DNA of 64,000 nucleotides from positions 1 through 64,000 of the forward strand of contig NZ_SMKT01000007.1 of the NCBI RefSeq assembly GCF_004348735.1. Direction: 5' to 3'. The notes beneath the pieces are model-generated. The model searched no databases. It worked only from the letters and a program-made list of their open reading frames with translations, and was not told the DNA's origin. This document shows positions 16,926 through 25,536 of this stretch, one piece after another; position 1 is the stretch's first letter; every line of letters begins with the position of its first letter. The stretch is from Actinomadura sp. KC06. GTDB taxonomy: Bacteria; Actinomycetota; Actinomycetes; Streptosporangiales; Streptosporangiaceae. Both the position numbers and the translations under genes were made by a program.

Positions 16926-17909
16926 GTGAGCGAAAGCCTTGAGGAAGTCCGCGCGATGTCCCCGTACGAGGAGCGGCGTTGGGCTGATCTGCAGCGACAT
17001 TGGGCGAAGAAGGCCGAGCGCCGCCAATTGGTCCCGCAGAAGGCCCGAGCCGTCCTCGGCGAAGCCGGTGACCAGGTCAGGGACGCCGCCCGTAAGGCCG
17101 GCAAGGCCGTCTCGAACGTGTCGCCCCCGGTCGTCAAGGACGGCGTGGAGATGGTGACCGACGCGGCACTGATCCCTGCCGTCAAGGGAGGGGTTCACCT
17201 CCTCGAACTCGTGACCGACTGGACGACCGAGCTCATGGATCCCGAGAAGGTCCTGGAGCACCACCGGGCGGCGGGCCGCGATGTCGCGAAGCTGGAGGAC
17301 CTCAAGGAGCTAGACCTCGAACTCCTCGACGACTTCACCCGGTCGATGGCCCGGAAATGGCGCACGAGCGGGGCGCTCCAAGGTGGCGCGATGGGCGTCC
17401 TCGCGATGGTCCCGTTCGCGGGCGGCGTCGCGGCCGTCACCCTGGACGCGCTGGTGACACATGTGCTGAGCACGGCCGTCGCGACGCGGGTCTGCTACGC
17501 CTACGGCTTTGACGTGACCGACGACGAGATGAGGCACCTCGTCGACCGGATGGTCATGCGCGCCTACCGCAACCAGGCACCGAAGGCCAAGACCGTCTTG
17601 AAGGCCGGCTCGGCATTCAACGCCACCAAGAACCGGGTGCGATGGAGCCAGAAGCTGCGAGACGACCACAAGCTGATGGCGGCGGTCGAGAAGCTCATGC
17701 AGCAGTTCGCGAACGGACGCGCCGTGCCGGTCGGCAAGGTCACGAAGGCCATGCCGGTGGTCGCGGTGATCACCGGAGCGGGCACCAACGCATACGTCCT
17801 AGGCGACGTCGCGCATCAAGCTCGTCTCTACGCCCAGACCCTCCATCTGGCCGAAAAGTACGGCCTGCCTCTCCCAGAGAACCTCCGCCACCACGACGAC
17901 AACGAGTGA
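16926..17909 (+). CDS. EcsC-family membrane-associated protein
   Basis: This 327-residue protein has MSPYEERRWADLQRHW near the N-terminus, the opening signature of the EcsC family, followed by amphipathic helices. There are glycine/alanine-rich hydrophobic segments GGAMGVLAMVPFAGGVAAVTLDA (about 160-183) and MPVVAVITGAGTNAYVLGDV near 280-300 that probably insert in or lie on the membrane. EcsC proteins are linked to ABC transport or secretion in Bacillus, with no defined enzymatic role. GTG 16926 is 10 nt after a TAGCCT -10-like hexamer, so the transcript may be nearly leaderless; ATG 16956 is the alternative start. The next genes (18100-20330) also look membrane- or surface-associated. Confidence 0.75.
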   Translation: MSESLEEVRAMSPYEERRWADLQRHWAKKAERRQLVPQKARAVLGEAGDQVRDAARKAGKAVSNVSPPVVKDGVEMVTDAALIPAVKGGVHLLELVTDWTTELMDPEKVLEHHRAAGRDVAKLEDLKELDLELLDDFTRSMARKWRTSGALQGGAMGVLAMVPFAGGVAAVTLDALVTHVLSTAVATRVCYAYGFDVTDDEMRHLVDRMVMRAYRNQAPKAKTVLKAGSAFNATKNRVRWSQKLRDDHKLMAAVEKLMQQFANGRAVPVGKVTKAMPVVAVITGAGTNAYVLGDVAHQARLYAQTLHLAEKYGLPLPENLRHHDDNE

Positions 17910-18099
17910 ACCCCACCGGAAGCCGATCACACCCGTCCCCACCGCCTTCGCGCTCTCATAAGACGGCCTGGCCGCCTACACCCCCGTCTTCGGCCGGACG
18001 GTAGATCTTTCGTTTTCGCTGCTCAGCGGCGGTCTCGTCGTTTTGTCTGGGTTTTCTCGGCTATGCCGTCCAAGACGGAAGCAATGACGAAGCGAAGTG

Positions 18100-18990
18100 A
18101 TGACCATGCCGGAGACAGGCACCGAGGAACGCGCCGACGACAAGAGCCGTCCCGTCGAGGGACTCAAGGACGCCGGGCGGGAGTTCGTCCAGACGCTGAT
18201 GGTGCGGACGCTGGAGAAGGCCAGCGGCAGGATCGAGGGGATGACCCGGCGGCTGAACGACGCCGCGGACGGCGATGGGGCCAGCAAGAAGGCGGCGGCG
18301 GCCGGCGCGGAGAAGCTCGCCAAGGGCGCGGGCCCGCTGAAGGCGGGCCTCGGCGCGGGCGTGGCAGGCGCGAAGGAGAAGGCGAAGGAGGCCGTCGGCG
18401 CGGGCGGCGGAAAGGGAGGAGGCGCCGGAAAGGCGAAGGTCACCAACATCGTCGAGCAGTTCGACGTGGGCCTGCCGCGGCGCGTCGCCTACGACCAGTG
18501 GACGCGGTTCACCGACTTTCCGAGCTTCACCAAGAAGGTGGAGAGCGTCGAGCAGGAGTCCGACGAGAAGGTCAATTGGCGGGCGCAGATCCTCTGGTCC
18601 CACCGCAGCTGGGAATCCACGATCACCGAGCAGGTTCCCGACGAGCGGATCGTCTGGACGTCCAAGGGCCCCCGCGGATATGTCGACGGCGCCGTGACCT
18701 TCCACGAGCTGGCGCCCACCATGACGCGGATCCTGCTGGTGGCCGAATACCACCCGGACGGATTCTTCGAGAAGACCGCGAACCTGTGGCGCGCCCAGGG
18801 CCGCCGCCTCCGCCTGGAATTCAAGAACGTCAAGCGCCACATGATGACGCAGACGCTCCTGAACCAGGAGGAGGTCGAGGGCTGGCGCGGTGAGATCCGC
18901 GACGGCGAAGTGGTCAAGACCCACGAGGAGGCCGTCAAGGAGGAGGAACAGGCGTCCGAAGGCCGGGCCGGAGAGCGCGGCCGGGCATAG
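18100..18990 (+). CDS. SRPBCC-fold protein with helical N-terminal extension
   Basis: About 296 residues. The first 110 are charged helix followed by an Ala/Gly/Lys-rich stretch of KEKAKEAVGAGGGK type, an amphipathic or disordered linker. The SRPBCC (START/polyketide cyclase-like) domain starts at about residue 115 with VEQFDVGLPRRVAYDQWTRF and runs to VKRHMMTQTLL. Proteins with this domain bind hydrophobic ligands or act as chaperones. A Lys/Glu-rich tail follows. Start choice is among GTG 18097, ATG 18100 and ATG 18106, with only a weak ribosome binding site. It is the first gene of a three-gene unit with 19043 and 20070. Similar SRPBCC proteins accompany some actinomycete gas-vesicle loci, but no GvpA-like gene is present here. 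Confidence 0.78.
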   Translation: MTMPETGTEERADDKSRPVEGLKDAGREFVQTLMVRTLEKASGRIEGMTRRLNDAADGDGASKKAAAAGAEKLAKGAGPLKAGLGAGVAGAKEKAKEAVGAGGGKGGGAGKAKVTNIVEQFDVGLPRRVAYDQWTRFTDFPSFTKKVESVEQESDEKVNWRAQILWSHRSWESTITEQVPDERIVWTSKGPRGYVDGAVTFHELAPTMTRILLVAEYHPDGFFEKTANLWRAQGRRLRLEFKNVKRHMMTQTLLNQEEVEGWRGEIRDGEVVKTHEEAVKEEEQASEGRAGERGRA

Positions 18991-19042
18991 ACCCGCGTCC
19001 GCCGGTACGGCAATTCAAACGGAGCGAATATCGGGGGAGACG

Positions 19043-20080
19043 ATGGGCGACGACGCGTCCGGCAAGCCGGAACCAGAACGCGAGCGGAACGCATCCGACG
19101 ACAGGCCGGAAGGTCTCACCGGCAAGCCCCTGGCCCCCGAGAATCGGCCGCGTCCCAGCGAGGGGCCGGACGTCTATCTCGACGTCCCGCTGCTCAAGGT
19201 GGACGAGATCTCCCTTGAAGTCGAGAACCTGGAGGCGCACGTCTCGCTCGTCGCCCAAGTCCTCGACCTGCTCAGGTTGAACGTGGGCGCGGACGTGTTC
19301 CTCGGCAAGGTCAAGCTGGACATCAAAGGCGTCGAAGCGCAGGCGCAACTCGAAGTCCGCCTCGACAACGTGGCCGTCATCGTCGACCGCGTCCTGACCA
19401 CGCTCGACCGAAACCCCGAGATCCTCCAGCACATCGGACGCGGCGTGGAGGCCGCGGCACGCGACATCGGCTCCGGCACGGGCACCGCGGTGGGCGAAGT
19501 CGGCAGGGGCGCGAAGGGCGCCGTCCAGGACGTGGGCCGGGGCGCAGGCGGAGCGGTCGAAAGCGTCGGCGAGGGCGCGGGCGGGGCGGTCCAAGACGTC
19601 GGCCGAGGCGCGGGCGGAGCCGTCCAAGACGTCGGCAAGGGCGCAGGCGGAGCCGTCCAGGACGTCGGCCAAGGCGCAGGTGGAGCGGTCGAGAACATCG
19701 GCAGGGGCGCGGGCGACGCCGTCCAAGACGTGGGCGCAGGCACCGGCCACGCAGCCGAGGGAGCCGGACGCGCAGCCGAGGGCGTGGGCGGAGCGGCCGA
19801 GAACGTCGGCGAAGGCACGAGCGACGCCGTCCAAGACGTGAGCGCGGGCACCGGACGCGCAGCCGAAGACACGGGCAAAAGCGCAGGCGAAGCAGTCAAG
19901 GACACCGGGAACGAGGACGACACAAAGGAAGCCAAGCCCAACTACCAGGAGAGCACGGACTTCCAGACCGCCTTGCACGGGACCGAGGAGTCCGTACGGG
20001 ATCTCGGCCGGGCACTGCTCCGGATGTTCTCCCAGCAGCACCGCTCACCGGAAAAGGAGCCGAACAACCATGACTCATGA
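19043..20080 (+). CDS. Protein with conserved beta-rich core and twelve 11-residue repeats
   Basis: 345 residues in three parts. Residues 1-45 are a charged disordered leader. Residues 46-135 form a conserved-looking core beginning VYLDVPLLKVDEISLEVENL and containing DIKGVEAQAQLEVRLDNVAV. Residues 154-288 are twelve tandem units of the pattern G-x-G-A-G-G-A-V-Q-D-V (eleven of 11 residues, one of 14), an alanine-rich amphipathic heptad-like/11-mer repeat as in LEA and apolipoprotein-like proteins. A C-terminal helix with SVRDLGRALLRMFSQQH follows. GGGGGAGA lies just before ATG 19043. The stop overlaps the start of the next gene. I do not recognise a named family; 11-mer repeats usually coat membranes or stabilise proteins, which is inference here. 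Confidence 0.75.
   Translation: MGDDASGKPEPERERNASDDRPEGLTGKPLAPENRPRPSEGPDVYLDVPLLKVDEISLEVENLEAHVSLVAQVLDLLRLNVGADVFLGKVKLDIKGVEAQAQLEVRLDNVAVIVDRVLTTLDRNPEILQHIGRGVEAAARDIGSGTGTAVGEVGRGAKGAVQDVGRGAGGAVESVGEGAGGAVQDVGRGAGGAVQDVGKGAGGAVQDVGQGAGGAVENIGRGAGDAVQDVGAGTGHAAEGAGRAAEGVGGAAENVGEGTSDAVQDVSAGTGRAAEDTGKSAGEAVKDTGNEDDTKEAKPNYQESTDFQTALHGTEESVRDLGRALLRMFSQQHRSPEKEPNNHDS
19502..19906 (+). repeat. 33-bp in-frame tandem repeats (12 units)
   Basis: The coding repeat has a 33-bp period, with the central units (about 19568-19733) most alike and the outer ones diverged. One unit is lengthened by three codons. It encodes the 11-residue repeats of the 19043 gene and is prone to unit-number change by slippage. 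Confidence 0.8.
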
Positions 20081-20330
20081 CGGGCTCCCAGACGCAGAAC
20101 GCCGCCGCACAGCCGACATCCTCTTCTCCGCCAAGGTGAAAGCCGAAGAACTCCGTTTCGACGTGGCCCCCGAAAGCTCGGTCGTATTCAGAGGCGACGC
20201 CAGCGACGACTCCACATCCGGCAGCAACCGCACCAACCTGCCGGACAAGATCCAGGAGAACACCACCTACCGCGACATCAAGATCCACTACGCCATAGCA
20301 GCAAAACTGGACGCCCCCGACCCACCCTGA
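20070..20330 (+). CDS. Small protein coupled to the 11-mer repeat gene
   Basis: 86 residues, starting MTHDGLPDAERRRTADILFS and continuing with a central KAEELRFDVAPESSVVF. It alternates hydrophobic and polar residues in a probable beta sandwich and has no Cys and no membrane segment. The start overlaps the preceding stop by 11 nt and AAAAGGAG lies upstream, so the two are translationally coupled and probably act together. I do not recognise the family. The phrase RTNLPDKIQENTTYRDIKIHYAIAA looks like a conserved structural core, not an enzyme motif. Confidence 0.7.
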   Translation: MTHDGLPDAERRRTADILFSAKVKAEELRFDVAPESSVVFRGDASDDSTSGSNRTNLPDKIQENTTYRDIKIHYAIAAKLDAPDPP

Positions 20331-20459
20331 CTCGCGGACAACCCACACGGACGCGGGGTGTGGTGGGGCGGTTGTGGCGTGTTTAAGACACGAACCGTGG
20401 TGGCATGAGCGGCCATCTCATGGGTGTACGTGAAACGCCTGATTTACGGGGAGAAGCTC

Positions 20460-20957
20460 ATGCACATCCGCACCAGAGGGCGCGCCGGTAAGGCCGGCGC
20501 GATGGCTGCTACAACGGCCTTCGCCGTGACCGCGTCGGTAATGGCCGGGGGGCTCGTCTCACCGGCGCAAGCGACTACACGGACGACGCCGTCCAAGGCG
20601 CCTGCGCAGGCGTCGCAGCTTCGAGGCGAATGGAAATCGCTGACCGACCGCCAGCCGGTGGACGGCGATGACGGCGGCGTCAGTGGCTATGCGCACCGCT
20701 ACTGGTCCGGCGACGCCGACGACACCTGGGCGGAGGTCAACTTCAGGGCTCTCGGCGAGAAATGGGGCGTCGCCAACAGCACCGGCACGACGGCCTACTT
20801 CTTCGCGTGGGTCGACAACAAGATCTACTTCCAGTGGAAGCTCAAGCCCAACGAGCGCAAGACCTGGAGCCGCGGCTTCCGTGAGGGGCTCCCGGTCAAG
20901 ATCCAGGTCTGCGTGAACAGCCGAGGCTGTGCCACGCAGGACAACCTCCGCACATAA
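20460..20957 (+). CDS. Secreted small protein of unknown function
   Basis: The 165-residue precursor has a typical Sec signal: basic HIRTRGRAGKAG, hydrophobic MAATTAFAVTASVMAGGLV and a cleavage site near SPAQA-TTR. The mature part has two Cys close to the C-terminus (VCVNSRGC) that could form a disulfide, and Trp/Tyr-rich strands (YWSGDADDTWAEVNF, YFFAWVDNKIYFQWKL). Its shape suggests a small beta-sandwich. ATG 20460 has GGGGAGAA upstream. A perfect hairpin terminator follows, so it is monocistronic. No enzyme motif is recognised. Confidence 0.75.
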   Translation: MHIRTRGRAGKAGAMAATTAFAVTASVMAGGLVSPAQATTRTTPSKAPAQASQLRGEWKSLTDRQPVDGDDGGVSGYAHRYWSGDADDTWAEVNFRALGEKWGVANSTGTTAYFFAWVDNKIYFQWKLKPNERKTWSRGFREGLPVKIQVCVNSRGCATQDNLRT

Positions 20958-20970
20958 CCCGCGCCGCCGG

Positions 20971-21004
20971 TCTAGGGAGGACGTCCCGGAACGTCCTCCC
21001 TAGA
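20971..21004. terminator. Perfect 14-bp stem hairpin
   Basis: TCTAGGGAGGACGT pairs exactly with ACGTCCTCCCTAGA around a 6-nt loop (cccgga), 13 nt after the stop of the secreted-protein gene. The right arm overlaps the TAGATT -10-like hexamer (21001-21006) of the next gene, so hairpin and promoter share sequence. Confidence 0.75.
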
Positions 21005-21012
21005 TTGGGCCT

Positions 21013-21354
21013 ATGACGACGCTTGCCCAGCTTCGCAAGGCTGCCCTTTCCTATCCCGAGACCGCCGAGCACGTCATCGACTCCGGAAGTGTCACATTCA
21101 CGGTGACGGAGAAGCGGTTCGCGTCGATGGGCAAGGACGCCGTGGTGGAGCTCCACCTGCCTGCGGTGGATGCCGACGAGGTCCTGGCCGCTCATCCCAT
21201 TGGTGTCGATAGACTCCGGTTTGCGGACGGTTCACTCGGTTTCGAGTGTCGTAAGAGGGAACCCGGTGCGAATCCGGGACTGCCCCGCAGCGGTGAGTGG
21301 GAACGACCGCCGTCATCACGCACTGGGCCAGACGGCCTGGGAAGCGACGGTTAG
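21013..21354 (+). CDS. MmcQ/YjbR-like protein whose 3' end runs into the metE riboswitch
   Basis: The first ~65 residues ([20 protein letters not shown] ... [20 protein letters not shown]) match the N-terminal half of MmcQ/YjbR DNA-binding-like proteins of about 115 residues. After [10 protein letters not shown] the frame leaves the family and reads through the cobalamin aptamer, so the last ~45 residues (rich in Arg, Gly and Pro) are not family sequence. The gene is therefore probably truncated and perhaps non-functional. ATG 21013 is 6 nt downstream of TAGATT, a -10-like hexamer, so a leaderless transcript is likely. The reading frame is intact as sequence, hence CDS rather than pseudogene. 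Confidence 0.55.
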   Translation: MTTLAQLRKAALSYPETAEHVIDSGSVTFTVTEKRFASMGKDAVVELHLPAVDADEVLAAHPIGVDRLRFADGSLGFECRKREPGANPGLPRSGEWERPPSSRTGPDGLGSDG

Positions 21355-21412
21355 TAGGACGCTTCTTCAGGGAAGCGATGCCCGCGAGTCCGAAGACCTG
21401 CCTCCGCCCGCG
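21217..21412 (+). promoter_or_regulatory. Cobalamin (B12) riboswitch of metE
   Basis: The core contains GTAAGAGGGAACCCGGTGCG, GAATCCGGGACTGCCCCGCA and GCGGTGAGTGGGAACG, and then the B12-box AGTCCGAAGACCTGCC (21388-21403). GCGGA (21223-21227) can pair with TCCGC (21403-21407) as P1. A GCACCGGCCGGTGC palindrome follows (from about 21411), which could serve as the switching hairpin. The metE start is about 110 nt downstream. In B12-producing actinomycetes this class lowers expression of the B12-independent synthase when B12 is present. Confidence 0.93.
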
Positions 21413-21521
21413 CACCGGCCGGTGCGCGGTGGTCTGCGGCCTCGCGGGAGGGTCAGCGGCGTACGTTCCATCGTGCGCTCCTCCCCGCGCGTCCGCCAAT
21501 GGCACAGCGAGGGAAGCCGCC

Positions 21522-23792
21522 ATGAAAACGACGATCCTGGGATATCCCCGAATCGGGGCGCGCCGGGAGCTGAAGTTCGCCACCGAGGACTTCTGGGCCG
21601 GACGCGCCGACGCAGACGCGCTCGCCAGGACGGGCGCCGAACTGCGCGCCGCCGTCTGGACGAGCCTGCGCGACGCCGGTCTGGACTCGGTCCCGTCCAA
21701 CACGTTCTCCTTCTACGACCAGGTGCTCGACACGAGCGTGCTGGTCGACGCCGTCCCCGACCGGTACCGCCACCTGCACGGGTTCGACCGGTACTTCGCG
21801 ATGGCGCGCGGGGTGCAGGACGTCCCGCCGCTGGAGATGACGAAGTGGTTCGACACGAACTACCACTACATCGTCCCGGAGCTGGGTCCGGACACGCGGT
21901 TCCGGCTGGCGGACGGTTCGGCGGCCAAGCCGCTGGTCGAGTACCGGGAGGCCAAGGCGCTCGGGATCGAGACGCGGCCGGTGCTCGTCGGGCCGCTCAC
22001 CTACCTGCTGCTGGCCAAGCCGGCGGAGGACGCGCCGGACGAATTCCGGCCGCTCGATCTGCTCGACGGGCTCATCGATGTGTACGCGGAGGTGCTGGAA
22101 CGGCTGGCGGGATCGGGAGCCGAATGGGTGCAGTTGGACGAGCCCGCCCTCGTCGCCGACCGCAGTGAGGAGGAGGTCGCGGCGCTTGCTCGTGCGTACG
22201 CGCGGCTGGGGCGGTTGACGAGCAGGCCGCGGCTGATGGTCGCCACGTACTTCGGCACGATCGGCGCGGACGCGCTGCGTGTCCTGGCCGGGAGCCGTGT
22301 CGAGGCGGTCGGCCTGGACTTCGCGGCCGGGCCGGACAACCTCGACGTCCTCGCGTCGGTCGGCGGGTTGCCGCGCAAGACGCTCGTCGCCGGTGTCGTG
22401 GACGGACGCAACGTATGGCGCGCCGACCAGCGCCGCGCGAAGGCCACGTGCGCGTCGCTGCTCGGCCTCGTGGATCAGGTCGTGGTGAGCACGTCGTGCT
22501 CGCTGCTGCACGTCCCGATCGATCTGGACGCCGAGGCTTCGCTCGACCCGGGCGTCCGGGAACGGCTCGCGTTCGCGCGGCAGAAGGTCGCGGAGGTCGT
22601 CGCGGTCGGGCAGGCGCTGCGCGAGGACGTCCCGCCGTCCGGCGCGGTCCCGGCCGAGGCTCCTGCGGCGACCGCGGGCGTCGACCGGGGTGTCCGCGCC
22701 CGGCTGGACTCGCTCGGCGACGGGACGGGACGCGGCGACCGCACCGCCCGGTTCGCCGCGCAGCGGGACGCGCTGGGCCTGCCCGCGCTGGCGACGACGA
22801 CGATCGGCTCGTTCCCGCAGACCCCCGAGATCCGCCGGGCCCGCGCCGACCTCCGCGCCGGACGCCTCACCGCCGACGCCTACGAGCAGACGATGAAGGA
22901 CGAGATCGCCCGCGTCATCGCGCTGCAGGAGGACCTCGGCCTGGACGTCCTCGTCCACGGCGAGCCCGAACGCAACGACATGGTGCAGTACTTCGCCGAG
23001 CAGCTCGACGGGTACGCCGCCACTGAGCACGGGTGGGTGCAGTCGTACGGGTCGCGGTACGTCCGGCCGCCGATCCTGCACAGCGACGTCGCGCGGCCTC
23101 GTCCGATGACGGTGGAGTGGGCGACGTACGCGCAGTCGCTGACGAGCAAGCCGGTCAAGGGCATGCTGACCGGTCCGGTGACGATGCTGGCCTGGTCGTT
23201 CGTGCGGGACGATCAGCCGCTCGCCGACACCGCCCGGCAGGTCGCGCTCGCGCTGCGGGACGAGATCGCCGACCTGGAGGCGGCCGGGATCCGCGTCATC
23301 CAGGTGGACGAGCCCGCGCTGCGCGAACTGCTGCCGCCGCGGGACGCCGACCGTCCGGCCTACATGGAGTGGGCCGTCGGCGCGTTCCGCCTCGCGACCT
23401 CGGGCGTCGCGGACACGACGCAGATCCACACGCACATGTGCTACTCCGAGTTCGGCGAGATCATCGGCGCGATCGGGGAGCTGGACGCCGACGTGACCAG
23501 CGTGGAGGCGGCCCGCTCGCACATGGAACTCGTCGCCGACCTGCGCGCGGCCGGGTACGAGAACGGCATCGGGCCGGGGGTGTACGACATCCACTCGCCG
23601 CGCGTCCCCGGCGCCGACGAGATCGAGGAGAACCTGCGGCGTGCGCTGCGGGCCGTCGACCCCGGACGCCTCTGGGTCAACCCCGACTGCGGCCTGAAGA
23701 CCCGCGCCTACCCGGAGACGGAGGCGTCCCTGCGGAACCTGGTCACGGCGGCCCGCCGCGTCCGCGCCGACGTGACGGGCACACCCGCCTGA
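21522..23792 (+). CDS. metE: Cobalamin-independent methionine synthase
   Basis: This 756-residue protein (family length) transfers a methyl group from 5-methyltetrahydropteroyl-triglutamate to homocysteine. The N-terminal domain opens [18 protein letters not shown]; the C-terminal catalytic domain starts near [17 protein letters not shown]. Zinc ligands are present in [14 protein letters not shown] (His and Cys, about residue 635), the following VEAARS Glu, and [10 protein letters not shown] (Cys). The middle linker ([19 protein letters not shown]) joins the two barrel domains. ATG 21522 has GAGGGAAG upstream. The B12 riboswitch controls it. A 14-bp hairpin at 23813 ends the gene. Confidence 0.97.
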   Translation: MKTTILGYPRIGARRELKFATEDFWAGRADADALARTGAELRAAVWTSLRDAGLDSVPSNTFSFYDQVLDTSVLVDAVPDRYRHLHGFDRYFAMARGVQDVPPLEMTKWFDTNYHYIVPELGPDTRFRLADGSAAKPLVEYREAKALGIETRPVLVGPLTYLLLAKPAEDAPDEFRPLDLLDGLIDVYAEVLERLAGSGAEWVQLDEPALVADRSEEEVAALARAYARLGRLTSRPRLMVATYFGTIGADALRVLAGSRVEAVGLDFAAGPDNLDVLASVGGLPRKTLVAGVVDGRNVWRADQRRAKATCASLLGLVDQVVVSTSCSLLHVPIDLDAEASLDPGVRERLAFARQKVAEVVAVGQALREDVPPSGAVPAEAPAATAGVDRGVRARLDSLGDGTGRGDRTARFAAQRDALGLPALATTTIGSFPQTPEIRRARADLRAGRLTADAYEQTMKDEIARVIALQEDLGLDVLVHGEPERNDMVQYFAEQLDGYAATEHGWVQSYGSRYVRPPILHSDVARPRPMTVEWATYAQSLTSKPVKGMLTGPVTMLAWSFVRDDQPLADTARQVALALRDEIADLEAAGIRVIQVDEPALRELLPPRDADRPAYMEWAVGAFRLATSGVADTTQIHTHMCYSEFGEIIGAIGELDADVTSVEAARSHMELVADLRAAGYENGIGPGVYDIHSPRVPGADEIEENLRRALRAVDPGRLWVNPDCGLKTRAYPETEASLRNLVTAARRVRADVTGTPA

Positions 23793-23812
23793 CCCCGTCC
23801 GCCCCCAGCACG

Positions 23813-23850
23813 CCAGGCCGACCCCGCGGCACGCCCCGGGGTCGGCCTGG
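23813..23850. terminator. Bidirectional 14-bp hairpin
   Basis: CCAGGCCGACCCCG (23813-23826) pairs exactly with CGGGGTCGGCCTGG (23837-23850) over a 10-nt loop. It lies between the convergent metE and MarR genes and probably ends both transcripts. Confidence 0.85.
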
Positions 23851-23871
23851 TGCTTATGCAGTGGGGATGGG

Positions 23872-24402
23872 TCAGGGGTTGCCTAGGGTGCGGGGGGCGG
23901 TTGATTCGTCGCCGAGGCTGAGGAGGAGCGTGCGCAGGGTGGCGGCTAGGTCGTCCTGCTGGTGCTGGTCGAGTGCGGCGAGGATGCGCCGTTCGTTGTC
24001 GACGTGGGCGGCGACGGCGCGGTCGATGAGGTCGCGGCCGGCGGGGGTTAGGGCGACGAGGACCGCACGTCGGTTGGACGGGTCGATGTCGCGCGTGATG
24101 TAGCCCTTGGCGACGAGCCGGTCGAGCCGGTTGGTGACGGCGCCCGAGGTCACCATCGAGGAGCGGGCCAGCATGCCGGCGGTCATCCCGTCGGGCGAGC
24201 CGGCGCGGCGAAGGGTGGCCAGGACGTCGAACTCGCCCCTCTCCAGCCCGAACTCGCTGAAGAGCGCCTTGAGCTCGCGCTCGACGAGCCGGGTCACCCG
24301 GGACAGGCGGCCGAGGACCCGCATGGGGGACGCGTCCAGGTCCGGCCGGGCGCGGGCCCACTGCTCCACGATGAGGTCGACGGCATCACGCTCCTGCTCC
24401 AC
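23872..24402 (-). CDS. MarR-family transcriptional regulator
   Basis: A 176-residue winged-helix dimer. The helix-turn-helix spans FDVLATLRRAGSPDGMTAGM and SSMVTSGAVTNRLDRLVAKG, with the wing YITRDIDPSNRRAVLVALT. N- and C-terminal helices form the dimer interface. GTG 24402 is preferred, with GAGAGG at 8 nt; a TTG 15 nt upstream is the other option. It is transcribed divergently from the secreted propeller gene at 24496, with 93 bp between, so it probably represses that gene and itself. Ligand unknown. Confidence 0.9.
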   Translation of the reverse strand: MEQERDAVDLIVEQWARARPDLDASPMRVLGRLSRVTRLVERELKALFSEFGLERGEFDVLATLRRAGSPDGMTAGMLARSSMVTSGAVTNRLDRLVAKGYITRDIDPSNRRAVLVALTPAGRDLIDRAVAAHVDNERRILAALDQHQQDDLAATLRTLLLSLGDESTAPRTLGNP

Positions 24403-24466
24403 CCCAACACCTCTCAACGTTTAACTATTTGACGCCAAGGTATCACCGGCGTACGGTCCTCAGCGT

Positions 24467-24477
24467 TGAACATTTCA
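24467..24477. promoter_or_regulatory. Palindrome, candidate MarR operator
   Basis: TGAACATTTCA is a perfect 11-bp palindrome 19 bp before the GTG of the propeller gene. A related CAACGTTTAACTATTTGA sequence lies near the MarR start. The palindrome sits between the divergent genes where a MarR dimer would bind. Confidence 0.4.
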
Positions 24478-24495
24478 GCGTTGAAAGGTCATGCC

Positions 24496-25461
24496 GTGCG
24501 ACGTCCAAGAATCTTTGCCCTGCTCGCGCTCCCGCTCGTCCTGGCCGCCGCGTTGAGCGCGCCCGCCCACGCGTTGAGCGCGCCCGCCCAGGGCGCCGCC
24601 GAGCCGTACCCGACCACGATCCGGCTGCCGGACGGGTTCCAGCCCGAGGGCATCGCGACCGGGCCCGGCCCGTTCGCCTATGTCGGCTCCATGGCCGGCG
24701 GCTCGATCTACCGCGCCGACCTGCGCACCGGACGCGGCGCGATCATCAACCGCGGGTCAGGCGCCGGCACGCAGGCCCTCGGGATGAAGACCGACGCGCA
24801 CGGACGGCTGTTCATCGCGGGCGGCACGGGCGGTGATGCGCGGGTCATCGACGCCCGCACCGGCGAGCCGCTGGCCTCCTACCGGCTGGCCACCGGCCCC
24901 TCGTTCGTCAACGACGTCATCCTCACGCAGGGCGCCGCCTGGATCACCGACTCCGTCAACCCGGTGCTCTACAAGCTGCCGCTGCACGGGGGACGGCTGC
25001 CGGCCGACGCCGTCCGGATCCCGCTCACCGGCGACCTCGTCTACCAGACGGGGCCCGGCAGCGCCGCCTTCAACGCCAACGGCATCACGCCCACCCCGGA
25101 CGGACGGGGACTGATCGTCGTGCAGTCGAACACCGGCGGGCTGTTCCATGTGGACCCGGCGACCGGCGTGACCCGCCGGGTGGACCTGCACGGCGAGTCG
25201 CTCCCGGAAGGCGACGGGTTGCTGCTGCACGGCCGGACGTTGTACGCGGTGCAGAACCGGTTCAACACCGTGGCCGTCGTGCGGCTGAACGCGGCGGGCA
25301 CCGAGGGCCGAGTCGTCCGGCGGGTGACGGACAGCCGGTTCGACCTGCCGACGACCATCGCCGCGTTCGGCTCCCGGCTCTACCTGCCGAACATCCAGTT
25401 CTTCAGCACGGAGCCGACCCCGCACGTCCCGTACAACGCCGTCGCCATTCCGCGTCCCTGA
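24496..25461 (+). CDS. Secreted SMP-30/gluconolactonase-like beta-propeller
   Basis: About 321 residues with a signal peptide (RRPRIFALLALPLVLAAALS, cleavage near AHALSAPAQG). The mature part has repeated DGFQPEGIATGPGPFAYVGS-type strands and short blades (DAHGRLFIAGGTGG, NGITPTPDGRGLIVVQSNTG), as in SMP-30/strictosidine-synthase-like six-bladed propellers. Members are lactonases or ligand binders; catalytic metal ligands cannot be assigned confidently here. GTG 24496 has AAAGG at 7 nt; the TTG at 24466 has no ribosome binding site. It is divergent from MarR, which suggests inducible export of a hydrolase. An ALSAPA duplication sits in the signal region. Confidence 0.8.
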   Translation: MRRPRIFALLALPLVLAAALSAPAHALSAPAQGAAEPYPTTIRLPDGFQPEGIATGPGPFAYVGSMAGGSIYRADLRTGRGAIINRGSGAGTQALGMKTDAHGRLFIAGGTGGDARVIDARTGEPLASYRLATGPSFVNDVILTQGAAWITDSVNPVLYKLPLHGGRLPADAVRIPLTGDLVYQTGPGSAAFNANGITPTPDGRGLIVVQSNTGGLFHVDPATGVTRRVDLHGESLPEGDGLLLHGRTLYAVQNRFNTVAVVRLNAAGTEGRVVRRVTDSRFDLPTTIAAFGSRLYLPNIQFFSTEPTPHVPYNAVAIPRP

Positions 25462-25491
25462 ACGGCGGTCGCGACGGGTGTGTGCCGCATG

Positions 25492-25522
25492 GCCTGACCG
25501 CCGCTCTCCGGTGCGGTCAGGC
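25492..25522. terminator. 10-bp hairpin between convergent genes
   Basis: GCCTGACCGC (25492-25501) pairs with GCGGTCAGGC (25513-25522) over an 11-nt loop, between the propeller gene and the leftward ATP-binding gene. Confidence 0.65.
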
Positions 25523-25536
25523 TACGCGGCCCCCTC

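Noticed and set aside
18097..20330. Gas-vesicle gene cluster
   Set aside because: The SRPBCC protein and helical repeats are suggestive but no GvpA, GvpF or GvpN-like sequence is present in the window.
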